DNA of 42,682 nucleotides from Pseudomonadota bacterium (GCA_021782435.1 JAJXVA010000002.1:1-42682), one strand, 5' to 3'; shown: positions 1-8,541, counted from the first letter of the stretch. The notes: generated from the letters alone by a model not told the origin. Program-made: numbers and translations.

Positions 1-1240
1 GGATGGAGGGGGCGAGGCCCGGGGATTTGGCGGCTTTGTGGGAGGGGTTACGGAAGCGGAGTTCGCCTTCGGGGGCGCAGTCGGCCGCGCTGGGGTCGAG
101 CAGTTCGATACGGGTCGCGGCGGTGACGGCGGCGATGGGCGTGGCTTCCGGGGTGGTGAGGAATTGGCGGATCTCGCCCTCGAGTTGGAGCGTATCGCGC
201 AGGCGGCACCATTCGGCGCGGTCGGTGTCTTCGAGGAAGATGGCGACGATGCCGGGGTGGGCGCCGGTGAGGCGGGTGGGCGCGATGGCGCCGAGGCGAT
301 GGCGGATGGCGGTGCCGATATGGTTCTCGCGTCCGGCCCGGGCGGCCATGACGAAGACGCCGTTGCCGGAGCGGGTGACGGCGAGCTGGGCTTCGGGGCC
401 GAATTGTTCGCGCAGCGCGTCCATGAGGCCGAGTTCGTTGGCCTGGGCGCCGGCGAGCAGCAGCGGATCGAGGCGGATGACGGCGGCCTCGTCCTGGTCG
501 GCGCGGCGCTTTTCGACGAGCATTTCGCGGATGCGGCGTTGCAGGGTGGCGAGGGTGGCGAGGCAGGACGGGTCGGGCGATTGGCGCAGACCCTGGGGCA
601 GGGTGAGTTTGAGCAGGTATCGGCCGGGATGGGCGGAGAGCCAGGTTTGCAGGTCGGGGTCGATACCGTCGACGAGGTGGAACCAGGCGCTGCGGTGCAG
701 GTCGCGGCCATCATCGGCGGAGACGGTTTCGCAGGCGAGCTCGGCGTGTTCGTCGGCGCGCGTGAGGAGGAGGTCGTAGGGGGCTCCGTCGGCGAGCCCG
801 GCGGGATGGACGGCGAACCCGCGGCCCTGCTGGAGCGCGATGGTGCGCACGAGATGGAACAGGGGGACCAGGCTTTGCGTGCCGGAGAGCGCGTGGTCGA
901 TGGCGGCTTCCAGGCGGGGCTGACCGGAGGGGGGCAGGCGCGCATGCAGGGTGGCGAGACGTTCGGCGAAGGCCAGGATGCGGCGTTCGGCGGAACTGGT
1001 GGGCGCGCGGCCAGGCTCGAGCAGGCGGGCGAGCGTGAGTTCGAGCGCGTGGCGGGCCTGCAGGACGCGGCCGGCGCGGGGGCTCAGGGCGATGGTGGCG
1101 GCGAGGCTTTCGGCGCGGACGGTAAGTTGTGCGCCGCACAATTGCCTGAAGCGGGGAGCCAGGTCGATCGGTTTTGCCAAGACCGGCGCTGCCGTGGCGA
1201 GGTTTTCAAAGGCCGTTACTGGTGGCGCGCGTAAAGGCAT
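1..1240 (-). CDS. Hypothetical protein, 3' end outside window
   Basis: This minus-strand reading frame is open from an ATG (start MPLRAPPVTAF) to the window edge, at least 413 residues, and is absent from the ORF track because it has no stop inside the window. Its sequence has protein-like composition, whereas the plus-strand ORFs over it are Gly/Ala/Arg-rich shadows. The N-terminal ~130 residues look helical and rich in Leu, Ala and Arg. A central block reads PYDLLLTRADEHAELACETVSADDGRDLHR (quoted here in parts: DLLLTRADEH, AELACETVSADDGR, DLHR). It recalls the E-x-C-K-T-x-S-x-D-x-G-R pattern of some nuclease-like proteins, but the catalytic Lys position appears to hold Glu. The C-terminal part contains GIVAIFLEDTDRAEW. 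I do not recognise the family. It lies downstream of aroC on the same strand, 55 bases after its stop, and may be co-transcribed. Confidence 0.75.
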   Translation of the reverse strand, partial: MPLRAPPVTAFENLATAAPVLAKPIDLAPRFRQLCGAQLTVRAESLAATIALSPRAGRVLQARHALELTLARLLEPGRAPTSSAERRILAFAERLATLHARLPPSGQPRLEAAIDHALSGTQSLVPLFHLVRTIALQQGRGFAVHPAGLADGAPYDLLLTRADEHAELACETVSADDGRDLHRSAWFHLVDGIDPDLQTWLSAHPGRYLLKLTLPQGLRQSPDPSCLATLATLQRRIREMLVEKRRADQDEAAVIRLDPLLLAGAQANELGLMDALREQFGPEAQLAVTRSGNGVFVMAARAGRENHIGTAIRHRLGAIAPTRLTGAHPGIVAIFLEDTDRAEWCRLRDTLQLEGEIRQFLTTPEATPIAAVTAATRIELLDPSAADCAPEGELRFRNPSHKAAKSPGLAPSI

Positions 1241-1294
1241 GCCGCCCCTTACCGGGCGGGGTTGGCGGGTAGCAAGCCGAAAACTATAAAAAAT

Positions 1295-2401
1295 TTAATA
1301 GTCCGGTATGTCCGTTCGGGGGTGATCCAAATGCGAATAGGCGTTTTGGCGTAATAAATGGTCGGCGAGGACGCAGGCGACCATGGCCTCGGCGACGGGG
1401 ACGGCGCGGATGCCGACGCAGGGATCGTGCCGGCCCTTGGTGGATAGGGTGGTGTTGTTGCCGTTCTGGTCAATGGTTGCGACCGGGACCAGGATGGAAC
1501 TGGTGGGCTTGACCGCGATCCGGGCGATGATGGGCTGGCCGGTCGAGATGCCGCCGAGGATGCCGCCGGCATGGTTGGCGAGGAAGCTGACCTGGCCGGC
1601 CGCGTCGATGTGCATGGGGTCGGCGTTTTCGGGCCCGGTGAGGCTGGCGGCGGCGAAACCGGCGCCGATTTCGACGCCCTTGACGGCGTTGATGCCCATG
1701 AGCGCGCCGGCGAGATCGGCGTCGAGCTTGGCGTAGATGGGGGCGCCGAGGCCGGGGGGGACACCAAGCGCCTCGACCTCGATCACGGCGCCGAGGGAAC
1801 TGCCTTGCCGGCGGATTTCGGTGAGATGGGCTTCCCAATCGGGGACGGCATCGGCATCGGGGCAGAAGAAGGGGTTGCGCTCGACCTCGGCCCAGTCGAA
1901 CCGGTCGCGCGCGATGGGGCGCGCGCCGAGTTGGACGAGGGCGCCGCGGATGATGACGCCGGGGCCGAGGATGCGGCGGGCGATGGCGCCGGCGGCGACC
2001 CGCATCGCGGTTTCGCGCGCGGAGGAGCGGCCGCCGCCGCGCGGGTCGCGGATGCCGTATTTGACCGTGTAGGTGTAATCGGCGTGGCCGGGGCGGTAGG
2101 CGCGGGCGATATCGGCGTAATCCTTTGAGCGCTGATCGGTGTTCTCGATCAGCAGGGCGATGGGAGTGCCGGTGGTTTGGCCCTGATAGACGCCGGAGAG
2201 GATGCGCACGGCATCGGGTTCCTGGCGCTGGGTGGTGAATTTGGACTGGCCGGGGCGGCGCCGGTCGAGGAAGGGCTGGATATCGGCTTCGGACAGGGGG
2301 AGGCGGGGGGGACAGCCATCGATGACGCAGCCGATGGCGGGGCCGTGGCTTTCGCCCCAGGTGGTGACGCGGAAGAGATGGCCGAAACTGTTATGGGACA
2401 T
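1295..2401 (-). CDS. aroC: Chorismate synthase
   Basis: This enzyme converts 5-enolpyruvylshikimate 3-phosphate to chorismate with reduced FMN, the last step of the common aromatic pathway in the cytoplasm. The 368-residue length is normal for the family. The N-terminal signature [14 protein letters not shown] starts at residue 16, and the central FMN/substrate signature [12 protein letters not shown] lies around residues 120-132. The ATG giving [10 protein letters not shown] is right, because family members start within a few residues of this S-F-G-x-x-F motif. FabI lies upstream on the same strand with about 210 bases between, so the two may share a transcript, although no promoter could be assigned. 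Confidence 0.97.
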   Translation of the reverse strand: MSHNSFGHLFRVTTWGESHGPAIGCVIDGCPPRLPLSEADIQPFLDRRRPGQSKFTTQRQEPDAVRILSGVYQGQTTGTPIALLIENTDQRSKDYADIARAYRPGHADYTYTVKYGIRDPRGGGRSSARETAMRVAAGAIARRILGPGVIIRGALVQLGARPIARDRFDWAEVERNPFFCPDADAVPDWEAHLTEIRRQGSSLGAVIEVEALGVPPGLGAPIYAKLDADLAGALMGINAVKGVEIGAGFAAASLTGPENADPMHIDAAGQVSFLANHAGGILGGISTGQPIIARIAVKPTSSILVPVATIDQNGNNTTLSTKGRHDPCVGIRAVPVAEAMVACVLADHLLRQNAYSHLDHPRTDIPDY

Positions 2402-2601
2402 TTCGGGCCGGGCCGGGGACGGCGACGCAACGACAGCGTGGCTTCGTGGCGGAAGCGCCGTGCGCGCCGCTTTTTCCCCGGGGGGTTCGGGGCGACCCGA
2501 CAGTTCCGGCGGCGGATTCCGGAGCGCCGTGCCGGATCATGACGTTCGTGTGATTTTTTTCGTTCACGAGCAGGTCACAAGCAGACCGCGCCTTTCCTGG
2601 C

Positions 2602-2654
2602 TTTCTGCCCGGGTCAGGCCCCGGGTCCGGCCCCGGGTCCGGCCCCAGGTCCGG
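2602..2654. repeat. 12-bp tandem array at the fabI 3' end
   Basis: Units of CCGGGTCCGGCC repeat about three times and encode the terminal GPGA repeats of FabI. A further, diverged unit (CCGGGTCAGGCC) contains the fabI stop codon. The last upstream unit is also diverged (CCAGGTCCGG). Confidence 0.85.
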
Positions 2655-3507
2655 TGAGATCGGGCGCGTTGGGGTTTTTCATGCCGACGGTGTTGTATCC
2701 GGCATCGAGGTAATGGATTTCGGCGGTGCAGCCGGAGGAGAGGTCGGACAGGAGATAGAGCGCGGCGCCGCCGACTTCCTCGAGGGTGATGTTGCGGCCG
2801 AGGGGGGAATTGTGCCGCACCCAGGTGAGGATATAGCGGAAATCACTGATGCCGTTGGCGGCGAGGGTGCGGAGCGGCCCGGCGCTGATGGCGTTGACGC
2901 GGATATTGTCGGGCCCGAGATCGGCCGCGGCGTAGCGGACCGAGGCCTCGAGCGCGGCCTTGGCGACGCCCATGACGTTGTAATGGGGCACGACGCGCTC
3001 GGCGCCGAGATAGGAGAGGGTGAGCATCGCGCCGCCATTGGGCATCAGCCTCGCGGCGCGGCGGCAGACGGCGGTGAAGGAATAGCAGGAGATATCGAGC
3101 GCCTGGCGGAAGGCTTCCCGGGGGGTGTCGATGTAGCGGCCGCGGAGATAGGCCTTGTCGGCGAAGCCAATGGCATGGACCAGGAAATCGATGCTGCCCC
3201 ATTCGCGCCCGATATGGTCGAAACAGGCGTCGATGGCGGCATCGTCGCCGACGTCGCACGGGACCAGCAGGGAGGCGCCGATGCTCTCGGCGAGCGGGCG
3301 GACCCGCTTCTCGACCGTATCCCCGACATAGGAGAAGGCGACCTCGCCACCCTGGGCGGCCACCGCCTGGGCGATGCCCCAGGCGACCGAGTGGTCGTTG
3401 GCGACGCCCATGATGAGGCCGCGCTTGCCCTGCATGAGGGTGCCGCGGGCGGGCAACGCCGATGTCGCGGATTTGGGCGGGAGGGTGTTGGCGGTGGCGT
3501 CGGGCAT
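2614..3507 (-). CDS. fabI: Enoyl-[acyl-carrier-protein] reductase (NADH), FabI type
   Basis: FabI performs the last reduction of each fatty acid elongation cycle using NAD(P)H. The track's 409-aa ORF is over-extended. The ATG at residue 113 of that ORF (MPDATANTL) gives 297 residues and places the core (MQGKRGLIMGVANDHS) at residue 25. The Rossmann G-V-A-N-D-x-S motif, Tyr166 in SYLGAE, and the FabI-specific Tyr176-x6-Lys183 active site (YNVMGVAK) are all present. The C-terminus ends in three GPGA repeats encoded by a 12-bp tandem array. The stop codon itself is a one-base variant of the repeat unit. Chorismate synthase lies downstream on the same strand. This is the triclosan/diazaborine target family. 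The exact start is less certain than the identity, because a second ATG at MQGKRG is possible. Confidence 0.95.
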   Translation of the reverse strand: MPDATANTLPPKSATSALPARGTLMQGKRGLIMGVANDHSVAWGIAQAVAAQGGEVAFSYVGDTVEKRVRPLAESIGASLLVPCDVGDDAAIDACFDHIGREWGSIDFLVHAIGFADKAYLRGRYIDTPREAFRQALDISCYSFTAVCRRAARLMPNGGAMLTLSYLGAERVVPHYNVMGVAKAALEASVRYAAADLGPDNIRVNAISAGPLRTLAANGISDFRYILTWVRHNSPLGRNITLEEVGGAALYLLSDLSSGCTAEIHYLDAGYNTVGMKNPNAPDLTGPGAGPGAGPGA

Positions 3508-3658
3508 GGTGGGGCTTCCGCAATTCGCTTTCATGTTCGGGTCTCGCACGGCAACGCGACAGGGTTCAAGGGCCGCGGTGCCGCTGGCGGCGGAAGCTGG
3601 TGGCGCGACGGGGCGTGAGACTGGCGGAAGCCGAAGCGACACGCCATGATGGGAAGCG

Positions 3659-4624
3659 ATGCCGCGCGCCACGAAACGATCCCGAATCGAGAGCGAAACG
3701 ATGGCGCGGCCGGCCGAGGGCGGGCTGATTGGCCTCGACACGGACGGGGCGATCGGCTGGGCGCGGTTTCCCGATGCGCCGGCCGAGATGGTGCGGGTGG
3801 TGTTGAAGGCGGGCGGGGCGGAGGTGGCGCGGACAGTGGCCAACCGCTTCGGCGACCCGCGAATCGAGACTCTGACCGGGCCGGGGGTGGCGGGATTCGT
3901 GACGCACCTGGAACGGCTGCCGGCCTGCCCGGTGCCGTTTCAACTGACCGCGCACGTGGCGGAGGATGACGCGCCGCTGGGCGCGGCGTTGCCGGTGCGC
4001 AATGACGCGGAACTGGCGGCGCTGATGGGGCGGGCGACGCGGGGCGAGATACAGGGACATCTGGACAGCCTGCACGCGGGATATGTGCATGGCTGGGCGC
4101 GGGATGAGGCGAACCCGGGTCTGTCGGTGCGGGTGGAGGTGCTGGACGGCGCGGTGGTGGTGGCGTCGGGGCTGGCCAACCGGCTGCGCGAGGATCTGCG
4201 CGCGGCCGGACTGCATACGGGGCTTTATGGGTTTTCGATTCCCCTGCCGGCGGTATTGCTGGATGGCCGCACGCATAGCCTGACCGCATGGGTGGTGGGG
4301 GCGGATACGCCATTGCCCGGCGGGCCGGTGGCGTTTGGCCCGAGCACGGCGGTGGCGCTGATGCACGAGGTGGCCGGGTTGCGCGAGGAGGTGGCGCGGC
4401 TGGCGGCGCTGGTGGATGGGCTGGTGGCGCCGGATGGGGTGGCGCAGCGGCGGATGATGCAGATGCTGGCCGAGCGGGTGGCGGCGTTCGGGGAAATTCA
4501 GCGCGAACAGGGCGAGCGCGACATGGCGGCGCTGCGCGCGATGGTGCTGGCGCTGGCCGGACGGGCGGAGGCGGAAGCGGCGGCGCGCGGGACGGATGCC
4601 AGGGCAACGAAGCGCCGGCGCTGA
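3659..4624 (+). CDS. Protein with tandem G-W-A-R-D-type modules and C-terminal coiled coil
   Basis: This 321-residue protein has no signal peptide or membrane helix that I can see. Residues ~130-205 form a module reading GHLDSLHAGYVHGWARD, then V-R-V-E-V-L-D-G, A-N-R-L-R-E-D-L-R-A-A-G and GLYGFSIPLP. This is the G-W-A-x-D / F-R-x-D-L / G-F-x-x-x-L-P pattern often found beside glycosyltransferases in Rhodospirillales. Residues ~23-95 look like a diverged second copy (AIGWARFPD, ANRFGDPRIE). Residues ~240-310 are Ala/Arg/Glu-rich heptads, likely a coiled coil. The 3' end overlaps the next gene, so it probably belongs to the same operon. It may be a glycan-binding or scaffold partner of the glycosyltransferases, which is an inference. 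The internal ATG at MARPAEGG (base 3701) is an alternative start. Confidence 0.8.
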   Translation: MPRATKRSRIESETMARPAEGGLIGLDTDGAIGWARFPDAPAEMVRVVLKAGGAEVARTVANRFGDPRIETLTGPGVAGFVTHLERLPACPVPFQLTAHVAEDDAPLGAALPVRNDAELAALMGRATRGEIQGHLDSLHAGYVHGWARDEANPGLSVRVEVLDGAVVVASGLANRLREDLRAAGLHTGLYGFSIPLPAVLLDGRTHSLTAWVVGADTPLPGGPVAFGPSTAVALMHEVAGLREEVARLAALVDGLVAPDGVAQRRMMQMLAERVAAFGEIQREQGERDMAALRAMVLALAGRAEAEAAARGTDARATKRRR

Positions 4625-6395
4625 GCCGGTATCGGGGCGGGCAGGCCGCGCCGGAGCGGCGCGGCCTGGGCTGGTGGTGATGACGCCGCTGCCGCCGGCG
4701 CGGACCGGCATTGCCGATTACAGCGCCGATCTGCTGCGCGAACTGGCGCCCCGGTATGACATCGTGGCGGTGACCGATGTGGGGGCGGCGCCGAGCCCCG
4801 CCCCCCTGCCCTGCGCGGTGAGCGATATTTTGCGCTACGCGGCGCGGAACGACTGGCACGACCTGCCGCATGTCTACATGCTGGGGAATAACCCGGACCA
4901 TCTCTACATGCTGGGGCCGATGGCGGCGCGGCCGGGGCTGGTGGTGCTGCACGACCCGGCGCTGCACCATCTGCTGGACTGCGCGACCGCGGCGCTGGGG
5001 GATGCCGAGGGATATTGCCAGGCGCTGGCCGCCGAATACGGCAGGCCGGGCGCGGTGCTGGCGGCGCAGTGGCGGCAAACCGGCCTGCGCGACCGGGCGA
5101 TGGTGGGCGGCCTGCCGATGCTGCGCCAGGTGCTGGGGCCGGCGCGCGGGGTGGTGGTGCATTCCCATTATGCCGCGTGGCGGGTGCGGACGCAGGTGCC
5201 TGAGGCACAGGTGCACGTGGTGCCGCACCTGGCGCAGCGGCCGGTGGCGGCGCCGGACCCGGCGGGGCTGCGCGCGGAACTGGGCATTCCGCCCGATGCC
5301 GTGGTGTTTTTGTCGTTGGGGTTCGTGTCGCACATCAAGCGCATCGACACGGCGTTGCGGGCGCTGGCGCGGATTGCGCGGCGGCTGCCGAATTTCCGCT
5401 ACGTGATCGCGGGGGAATTGCGGCCCGAGGAAATCGATGTGACGCGGATGGCGGCGCGGCTCGGACTTTCGGCGCAGGTGGTGACCACGGGGTACCTGGA
5501 CGCGGCGGCGCTGGGCTCGGCGGTGGCGATGGCGGACGTGGTGATAAACCTGCGCCACCCGGTGGGGGGGGAGACCTCGGGCACGCTGATACGGGCATTG
5601 AGCGCGGGGGCGTGCGTGGTGGTGGTGGATGACGGGCCGTTTGCGGAAATACCCGAGGGGGCGGCGGTGAAACTGGCCTGGGGCCCCGCGATCGAGGGGG
5701 ATCTGGCGGACGCGCTGCTGCGCCTGGCGGTGAGCCCCGAGATGCGGCGCGGCATTGGCGCGCGGGCGGCGGCGGATGCGGCCTGGCGGTATGCGCCGGC
5801 GCGGGCGGTGGCGGGGTATACGGCGGCTTTGGCGGCGATGGCGGCGGCGCCCGCCAAGCCATGGCGGCGGCGCGTGGCGCTGTGCGACCGGGTGGCGCAG
5901 GCGGCGGCGTGTGACGCACCGCTGTGGATGGCGGTGGGGGCGATGCCGGGGTTCGCGACGCCAGGGGTGGTGCTGGCGGCGGCGGAAGACGCGGACATGG
6001 CGGCGCTGGCCAGGCTGGGGCACCGGCCGGTGCGCCTGCGGCTGCGCGGGGCGGAGAGGGTGGCGCCGCGCGGCGCCGATGCGGTGCTGGTGGTGGTGAC
6101 CGCCGACGGGGACGGGCCGGAGGACGCGGCGCTGCTACGACGGCTCAACGCGGCACTGGCGTTCGATGGTGTGGCGGTGGTGGAACTGCGTGGCCTTGCG
6201 GCCGGGGCGCGGGAACTGGCCAGCCGGGCCGCGGGGCCGGACCTGCTGGCGGCGATGGGGTTCGTGGTCGAGGCGGTTTACGCGGCGCCGGACGTGACCG
6301 GCGCGGCACCGGCGGCGCCGGGCCTGGTGTGGCGGGCGCGCAAACGCAGCGAACCCTGGCCGGCCGAGACCTGGGAGGCGGCGGGTGCGGGCTGA
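4596..6395 (+). CDS. GT4-type glycosyltransferase with extra C-terminal domain
   Basis: The 599-residue product carries a GT-B glycosyltransferase in residues ~25-420. The N-terminal P-L-P-P-A-R-T-G-I-A-D-Y-S motif is typical of GT4 enzymes. Further signs are HDPALHH, VPHLAQRP before the C-terminal Rossmann half, FLSLGFVSHIKRID and a nucleotide-sugar binding segment HPVGGETSGTLIRALSAG. It probably transfers a sugar from an activated donor in the cytoplasm to a surface glycan. Residues ~430-599 form a second domain that I cannot name. Its order (DAVLVVVTADG, LLRRLNAALAFDG, GFVVEAVY) resembles the C-terminal half of a class I methyltransferase without the SAM-binding Gly motif. The start is uncertain: this ATG overlaps the upstream gene by 29 bases, while GTG 4674/4677 or ATG 4680 would start nearer the conserved GLVVMTPLPP strand. 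Confidence 0.85.
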   Translation: MPGQRSAGAEPVSGRAGRAGAARPGLVVMTPLPPARTGIADYSADLLRELAPRYDIVAVTDVGAAPSPAPLPCAVSDILRYAARNDWHDLPHVYMLGNNPDHLYMLGPMAARPGLVVLHDPALHHLLDCATAALGDAEGYCQALAAEYGRPGAVLAAQWRQTGLRDRAMVGGLPMLRQVLGPARGVVVHSHYAAWRVRTQVPEAQVHVVPHLAQRPVAAPDPAGLRAELGIPPDAVVFLSLGFVSHIKRIDTALRALARIARRLPNFRYVIAGELRPEEIDVTRMAARLGLSAQVVTTGYLDAAALGSAVAMADVVINLRHPVGGETSGTLIRALSAGACVVVVDDGPFAEIPEGAAVKLAWGPAIEGDLADALLRLAVSPEMRRGIGARAAADAAWRYAPARAVAGYTAALAAMAAAPAKPWRRRVALCDRVAQAAACDAPLWMAVGAMPGFATPGVVLAAAEDADMAALARLGHRPVRLRLRGAERVAPRGADAVLVVVTADGDGPEDAALLRRLNAALAFDGVAVVELRGLAAGARELASRAAGPDLLAAMGFVVEAVYAAPDVTGAAPAAPGLVWRARKRSEPWPAETWEAAGAG

Positions 6396-7296
6396 GCCGG
6401 CAGGAGATTTTTTGGCCGCGGCACGGGCGGTAGCGGGCGCGACGCGCCTGCTGGTGGCGAGCCTGCCGGCGCAACCGCGGGCGGGGATGGCGGGGCAGCT
6501 GGAATTTCTACACCCGACCGAGCCCCTGCATTGGCGCGAGGCGGAGCCGCCGGTGGTGCTGGCGGCGACGGACGCGGAGGTGACCCGCCCGGCGCCGGCG
6601 ATCTGGCCGGGCAGCGCTCCGCCGGCGCGACTGCGGTGGCGGCGGGTGGATTTTCTGTATCCCGACGCGGCGGTGCTTGGCCTTGGCGACCTGCGCGCGG
6701 CGCTGGCGCTGCTGGCGGGCGCGGCCGAGATGTTGCGGCGGCAACGGCCGGTGGTGGTGATGGATGGGCGCGGCGCGGCGTGGCTGCGGGACGCGGCGCG
6801 GGCGATGTTGCCGGAGGGGTATGGTGTTTCGGCGGCGGGGGATTTGCTGGTGGCGGCACCCGGCCGGCCGCGGCCGGTGACGCCGCGGCCGGTGACGCCG
6901 CGGCCGGTGACGATGGGGTGGGCGTTCGATGCCGGGCTGCATGCCCATGGGCTGCACCCGCCGGAGCCGGGGGCGCCGGATGGCGGGCGCCATACCGGGG
7001 CGGCGGCAGCGAATTTCGTGCGGATCGGGCGGCCGTTCGGCGGGGCATTCGGGGTGCGGCTGCATGCGGCGGATTGGGGCGCGGGCGGGCCGTTCGACCT
7101 CGACGTGGACGGCGCGCCGCTGGCGCCGGTGCGCACGGGAGGGAATTGGGCGGAGTACGGACCGGTGGATCTGGCGCGCGTGGCGGACCCGGTGCTGACC
7201 GTGCACCTGCTGGCGCCGCCGCCCGTGGTCGATACGGTCCGGTGGCCACGCAAGATCGGGCCGCGGCTGACCCGGCTGGAATTGCTGCCGATATGA
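6385..7296 (+). CDS. Unknown protein with PRPVT repeats, in glycosyltransferase operon
   Basis: This 303-residue protein overlaps the preceding glycosyltransferase by 11 bases and the following one by four (ATGA), so the genes are very likely translated together. I do not recognise a family with certainty. Residues ~60-155 (RVDFLYPDAAVLGLGDLR, LAGAAEMLRRQRPVVVMDG, MLPEGYGV) follow the layout of the C-terminal half of FkbM-type methyltransferases but lack the SAM-binding region and the usual catalytic acid. Three PRPVT repeats follow, from a perfect 15-bp tandem array. Residues ~175-303 (FVRIGRPFGGAFGVRL, DLDVDGAPLAPVRTG) look beta-rich and could be a jelly-roll or carbohydrate-binding fold. 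The context suggests a role in the same glycan pathway. Confidence 0.7.
   Translation: MRAEPAGDFLAAARAVAGATRLLVASLPAQPRAGMAGQLEFLHPTEPLHWREAEPPVVLAATDAEVTRPAPAIWPGSAPPARLRWRRVDFLYPDAAVLGLGDLRAALALLAGAAEMLRRQRPVVVMDGRGAAWLRDAARAMLPEGYGVSAAGDLLVAAPGRPRPVTPRPVTPRPVTMGWAFDAGLHAHGLHPPEPGAPDGGRHTGAAAANFVRIGRPFGGAFGVRLHAADWGAGGPFDLDVDGAPLAPVRTGGNWAEYGPVDLARVADPVLTVHLLAPPPVVDTVRWPRKIGPRLTRLELLPI
6868..6912 (+). repeat. 15-bp in-frame tandem repeat (three perfect copies)
   Basis: CCGCGGCCGGTGACG is repeated three times without mismatch inside the unknown gene, encoding PRPVT three times as a probable linker between its two regions. The unit length is a multiple of three, so copy-number change would not shift the frame. 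Confidence 0.95.
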
Positions 7297-8411
7297 ATTC
7301 GCCGCGGGTGCTGATGGTATCTCCGGTGCCGAGCCACCCACGCGACCAGGGCAACGCGGCGCGGATTTACACGCTGGGGCGATGGTTGCAGGCGCAAGGC
7401 GCGACCGTGCATTTTTTGTATTACGCGCTGGAGGGATGGACCGCGCAAAGCCTGGCGGAGATGCAGGCCACCTGGGATGCGGTGTTCGTGGTGCGGCCGC
7501 GCGCCTTCAGCCTGGCGCCGCGCGAGACGGGGTATCATGGCCTGGATGATTGGTACGATGCGGCGGTGACCGAGGAAGCGGCGCGCTTGCAGGCGCGCTA
7601 TGGCTATGCGGCGGTGATTGCCAATTACGTGTGGGGCAGCGGGGTGCTGGCGGCGTTCGGTGACGAGACGGTGAAATTTCTCGATACGCACGACGTGTTT
7701 GGCGGTCGGGACGCGCGGTTCATCGCGGCCGGGATGGCGCCGGAATGGTTCTGGACGACGCCCGCGGAGGAGGCGCGGGGATTGGCGCGCGCGGATGTGG
7801 TGCTGGCGATACAGGAGGCCGAGGCGGCGCAGTTTCGCGCGCTGGGGCATGGCGATGTGCGGGTGCTGGGGCATTTGCCGCCGTGGCGACGGCGACTGGC
7901 GCGGGAGGGGCGGCCGGTGCGGATCGGATATCTGGCGAGCCGCAACCCGATCAATGCGGACAGCTTCCGGGTGTTGCGCGAGGAATTGCCTTATGAGGGA
8001 ATAAAGGGGGCGCGACTGATGGTGGCGGGGGCGCTGTGCGACCGGTTGGACGCGGCGGCGCCGTTCACGGTTCTGGGCCGGGTGGCGACGCCGGGCGCGT
8101 TTTATGACCAGGTGGATGTGGTGGTGAACCCGATGCGGTTCGGCACCGGGCTGAAAATAAAATCCGTGGAGGCGCTGTTCGAGGATATGCCGCTGGTGGC
8201 GACGCGGGAGGCGATGGTGGGGCTGCCGGCGGGCCATGACCTGCACCGGCTTGACGATGCGCGCGCGGTGGCGCGGGTGTTGCCGGAGGTGGCGCGGCGG
8301 GCGGCGCTGCGGCGCGAATTGGGCGTGGCGGGGCGCGAGGTGGCGGCGGCCTATGCGGCGGCGGTGCTTGCGGCGCGGGTGGGGGTTTGGCGGGAGATTG
8401 CGGGGAAGTAG
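7293..8411 (+). CDS. GT4-type glycosyltransferase
   Basis: The track begins this ORF at 6531, but the upstream part is a shadow of the previous gene. The ATG overlapping the previous stop (ATGA) gives 372 residues starting MNSPRVLMVSPVPSHP, a standard GT-B N-terminus. Other family marks are QGNAARIYTLGRWLQAQGA, FLDTHDVF, the hinge segment VRVLGHLPP, and the C-terminal donor-binding motif NPMRFGTGLKIKSVEALFEDMPLVAT. It should transfer a sugar from a nucleotide donor in the cytoplasm. It is the last gene of the four-gene cassette. A perfect AT-rich palindrome lies five bases after its stop and may end the transcript. The acceptor and sugar cannot be told from the sequence. Confidence 0.93.
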   Translation: MNSPRVLMVSPVPSHPRDQGNAARIYTLGRWLQAQGATVHFLYYALEGWTAQSLAEMQATWDAVFVVRPRAFSLAPRETGYHGLDDWYDAAVTEEAARLQARYGYAAVIANYVWGSGVLAAFGDETVKFLDTHDVFGGRDARFIAAGMAPEWFWTTPAEEARGLARADVVLAIQEAEAAQFRALGHGDVRVLGHLPPWRRRLAREGRPVRIGYLASRNPINADSFRVLREELPYEGIKGARLMVAGALCDRLDAAAPFTVLGRVATPGAFYDQVDVVVNPMRFGTGLKIKSVEALFEDMPLVATREAMVGLPAGHDLHRLDDARAVARVLPEVARRAALRRELGVAGREVAAAYAAAVLAARVGVWREIAGK

Positions 8412-8415
8412 GCTT

Positions 8416-8439
8416 GTTCTTTTTGTGCACAAAAAGAAC
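8416..8439. repeat. AT-rich perfect palindrome, possible bidirectional terminator
   Basis: A 24-bp perfect palindrome (half site GTTCTTTTTGTG) lies between convergent genes. It belongs to a family of similar palindromes in this window, with arms TTCTTTTTGT/ACAAAAAGAA. Confidence 0.85.
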
Positions 8440-8510
8440 CAAAAAACCTCGACTTTCTGGGGTTTGGATTTCGGGCGGCGCAGGGAAGTCGGGATATGAA
8501 GTCTTTTGGT

Positions 8511-8532
8511 TTCTTTTTCTTCAGAAAAAGAA
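8511..8532. repeat. AT-rich stem-loop, second copy of the pair
   Basis: TTCTTTTTCT and AGAAAAAGAA form 10-bp arms around a TC loop, ten bases from the stop codon of the convergent exporter gene. It differs from its partner at 8416 in the inner arm bases, but the changes are compensatory, so pairing is kept. Confidence 0.8.
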
Positions 8533-8541
8533 GAGTCTTGC

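Noticed and set aside
2530-2600. Hairpin with a T-run between aroC and fabI as a terminator
   Set aside because: TTCGTG and CACGAG segments do not pair well around the T7 stretch; no convincing stem could be drawn.
3531-8432. Long minus-strand ORFs (830 and 765 aa) over the glycan cassette
   Set aside because: They are Arg/Pro/His-rich shadows of genes with clear glycosyltransferase motifs.
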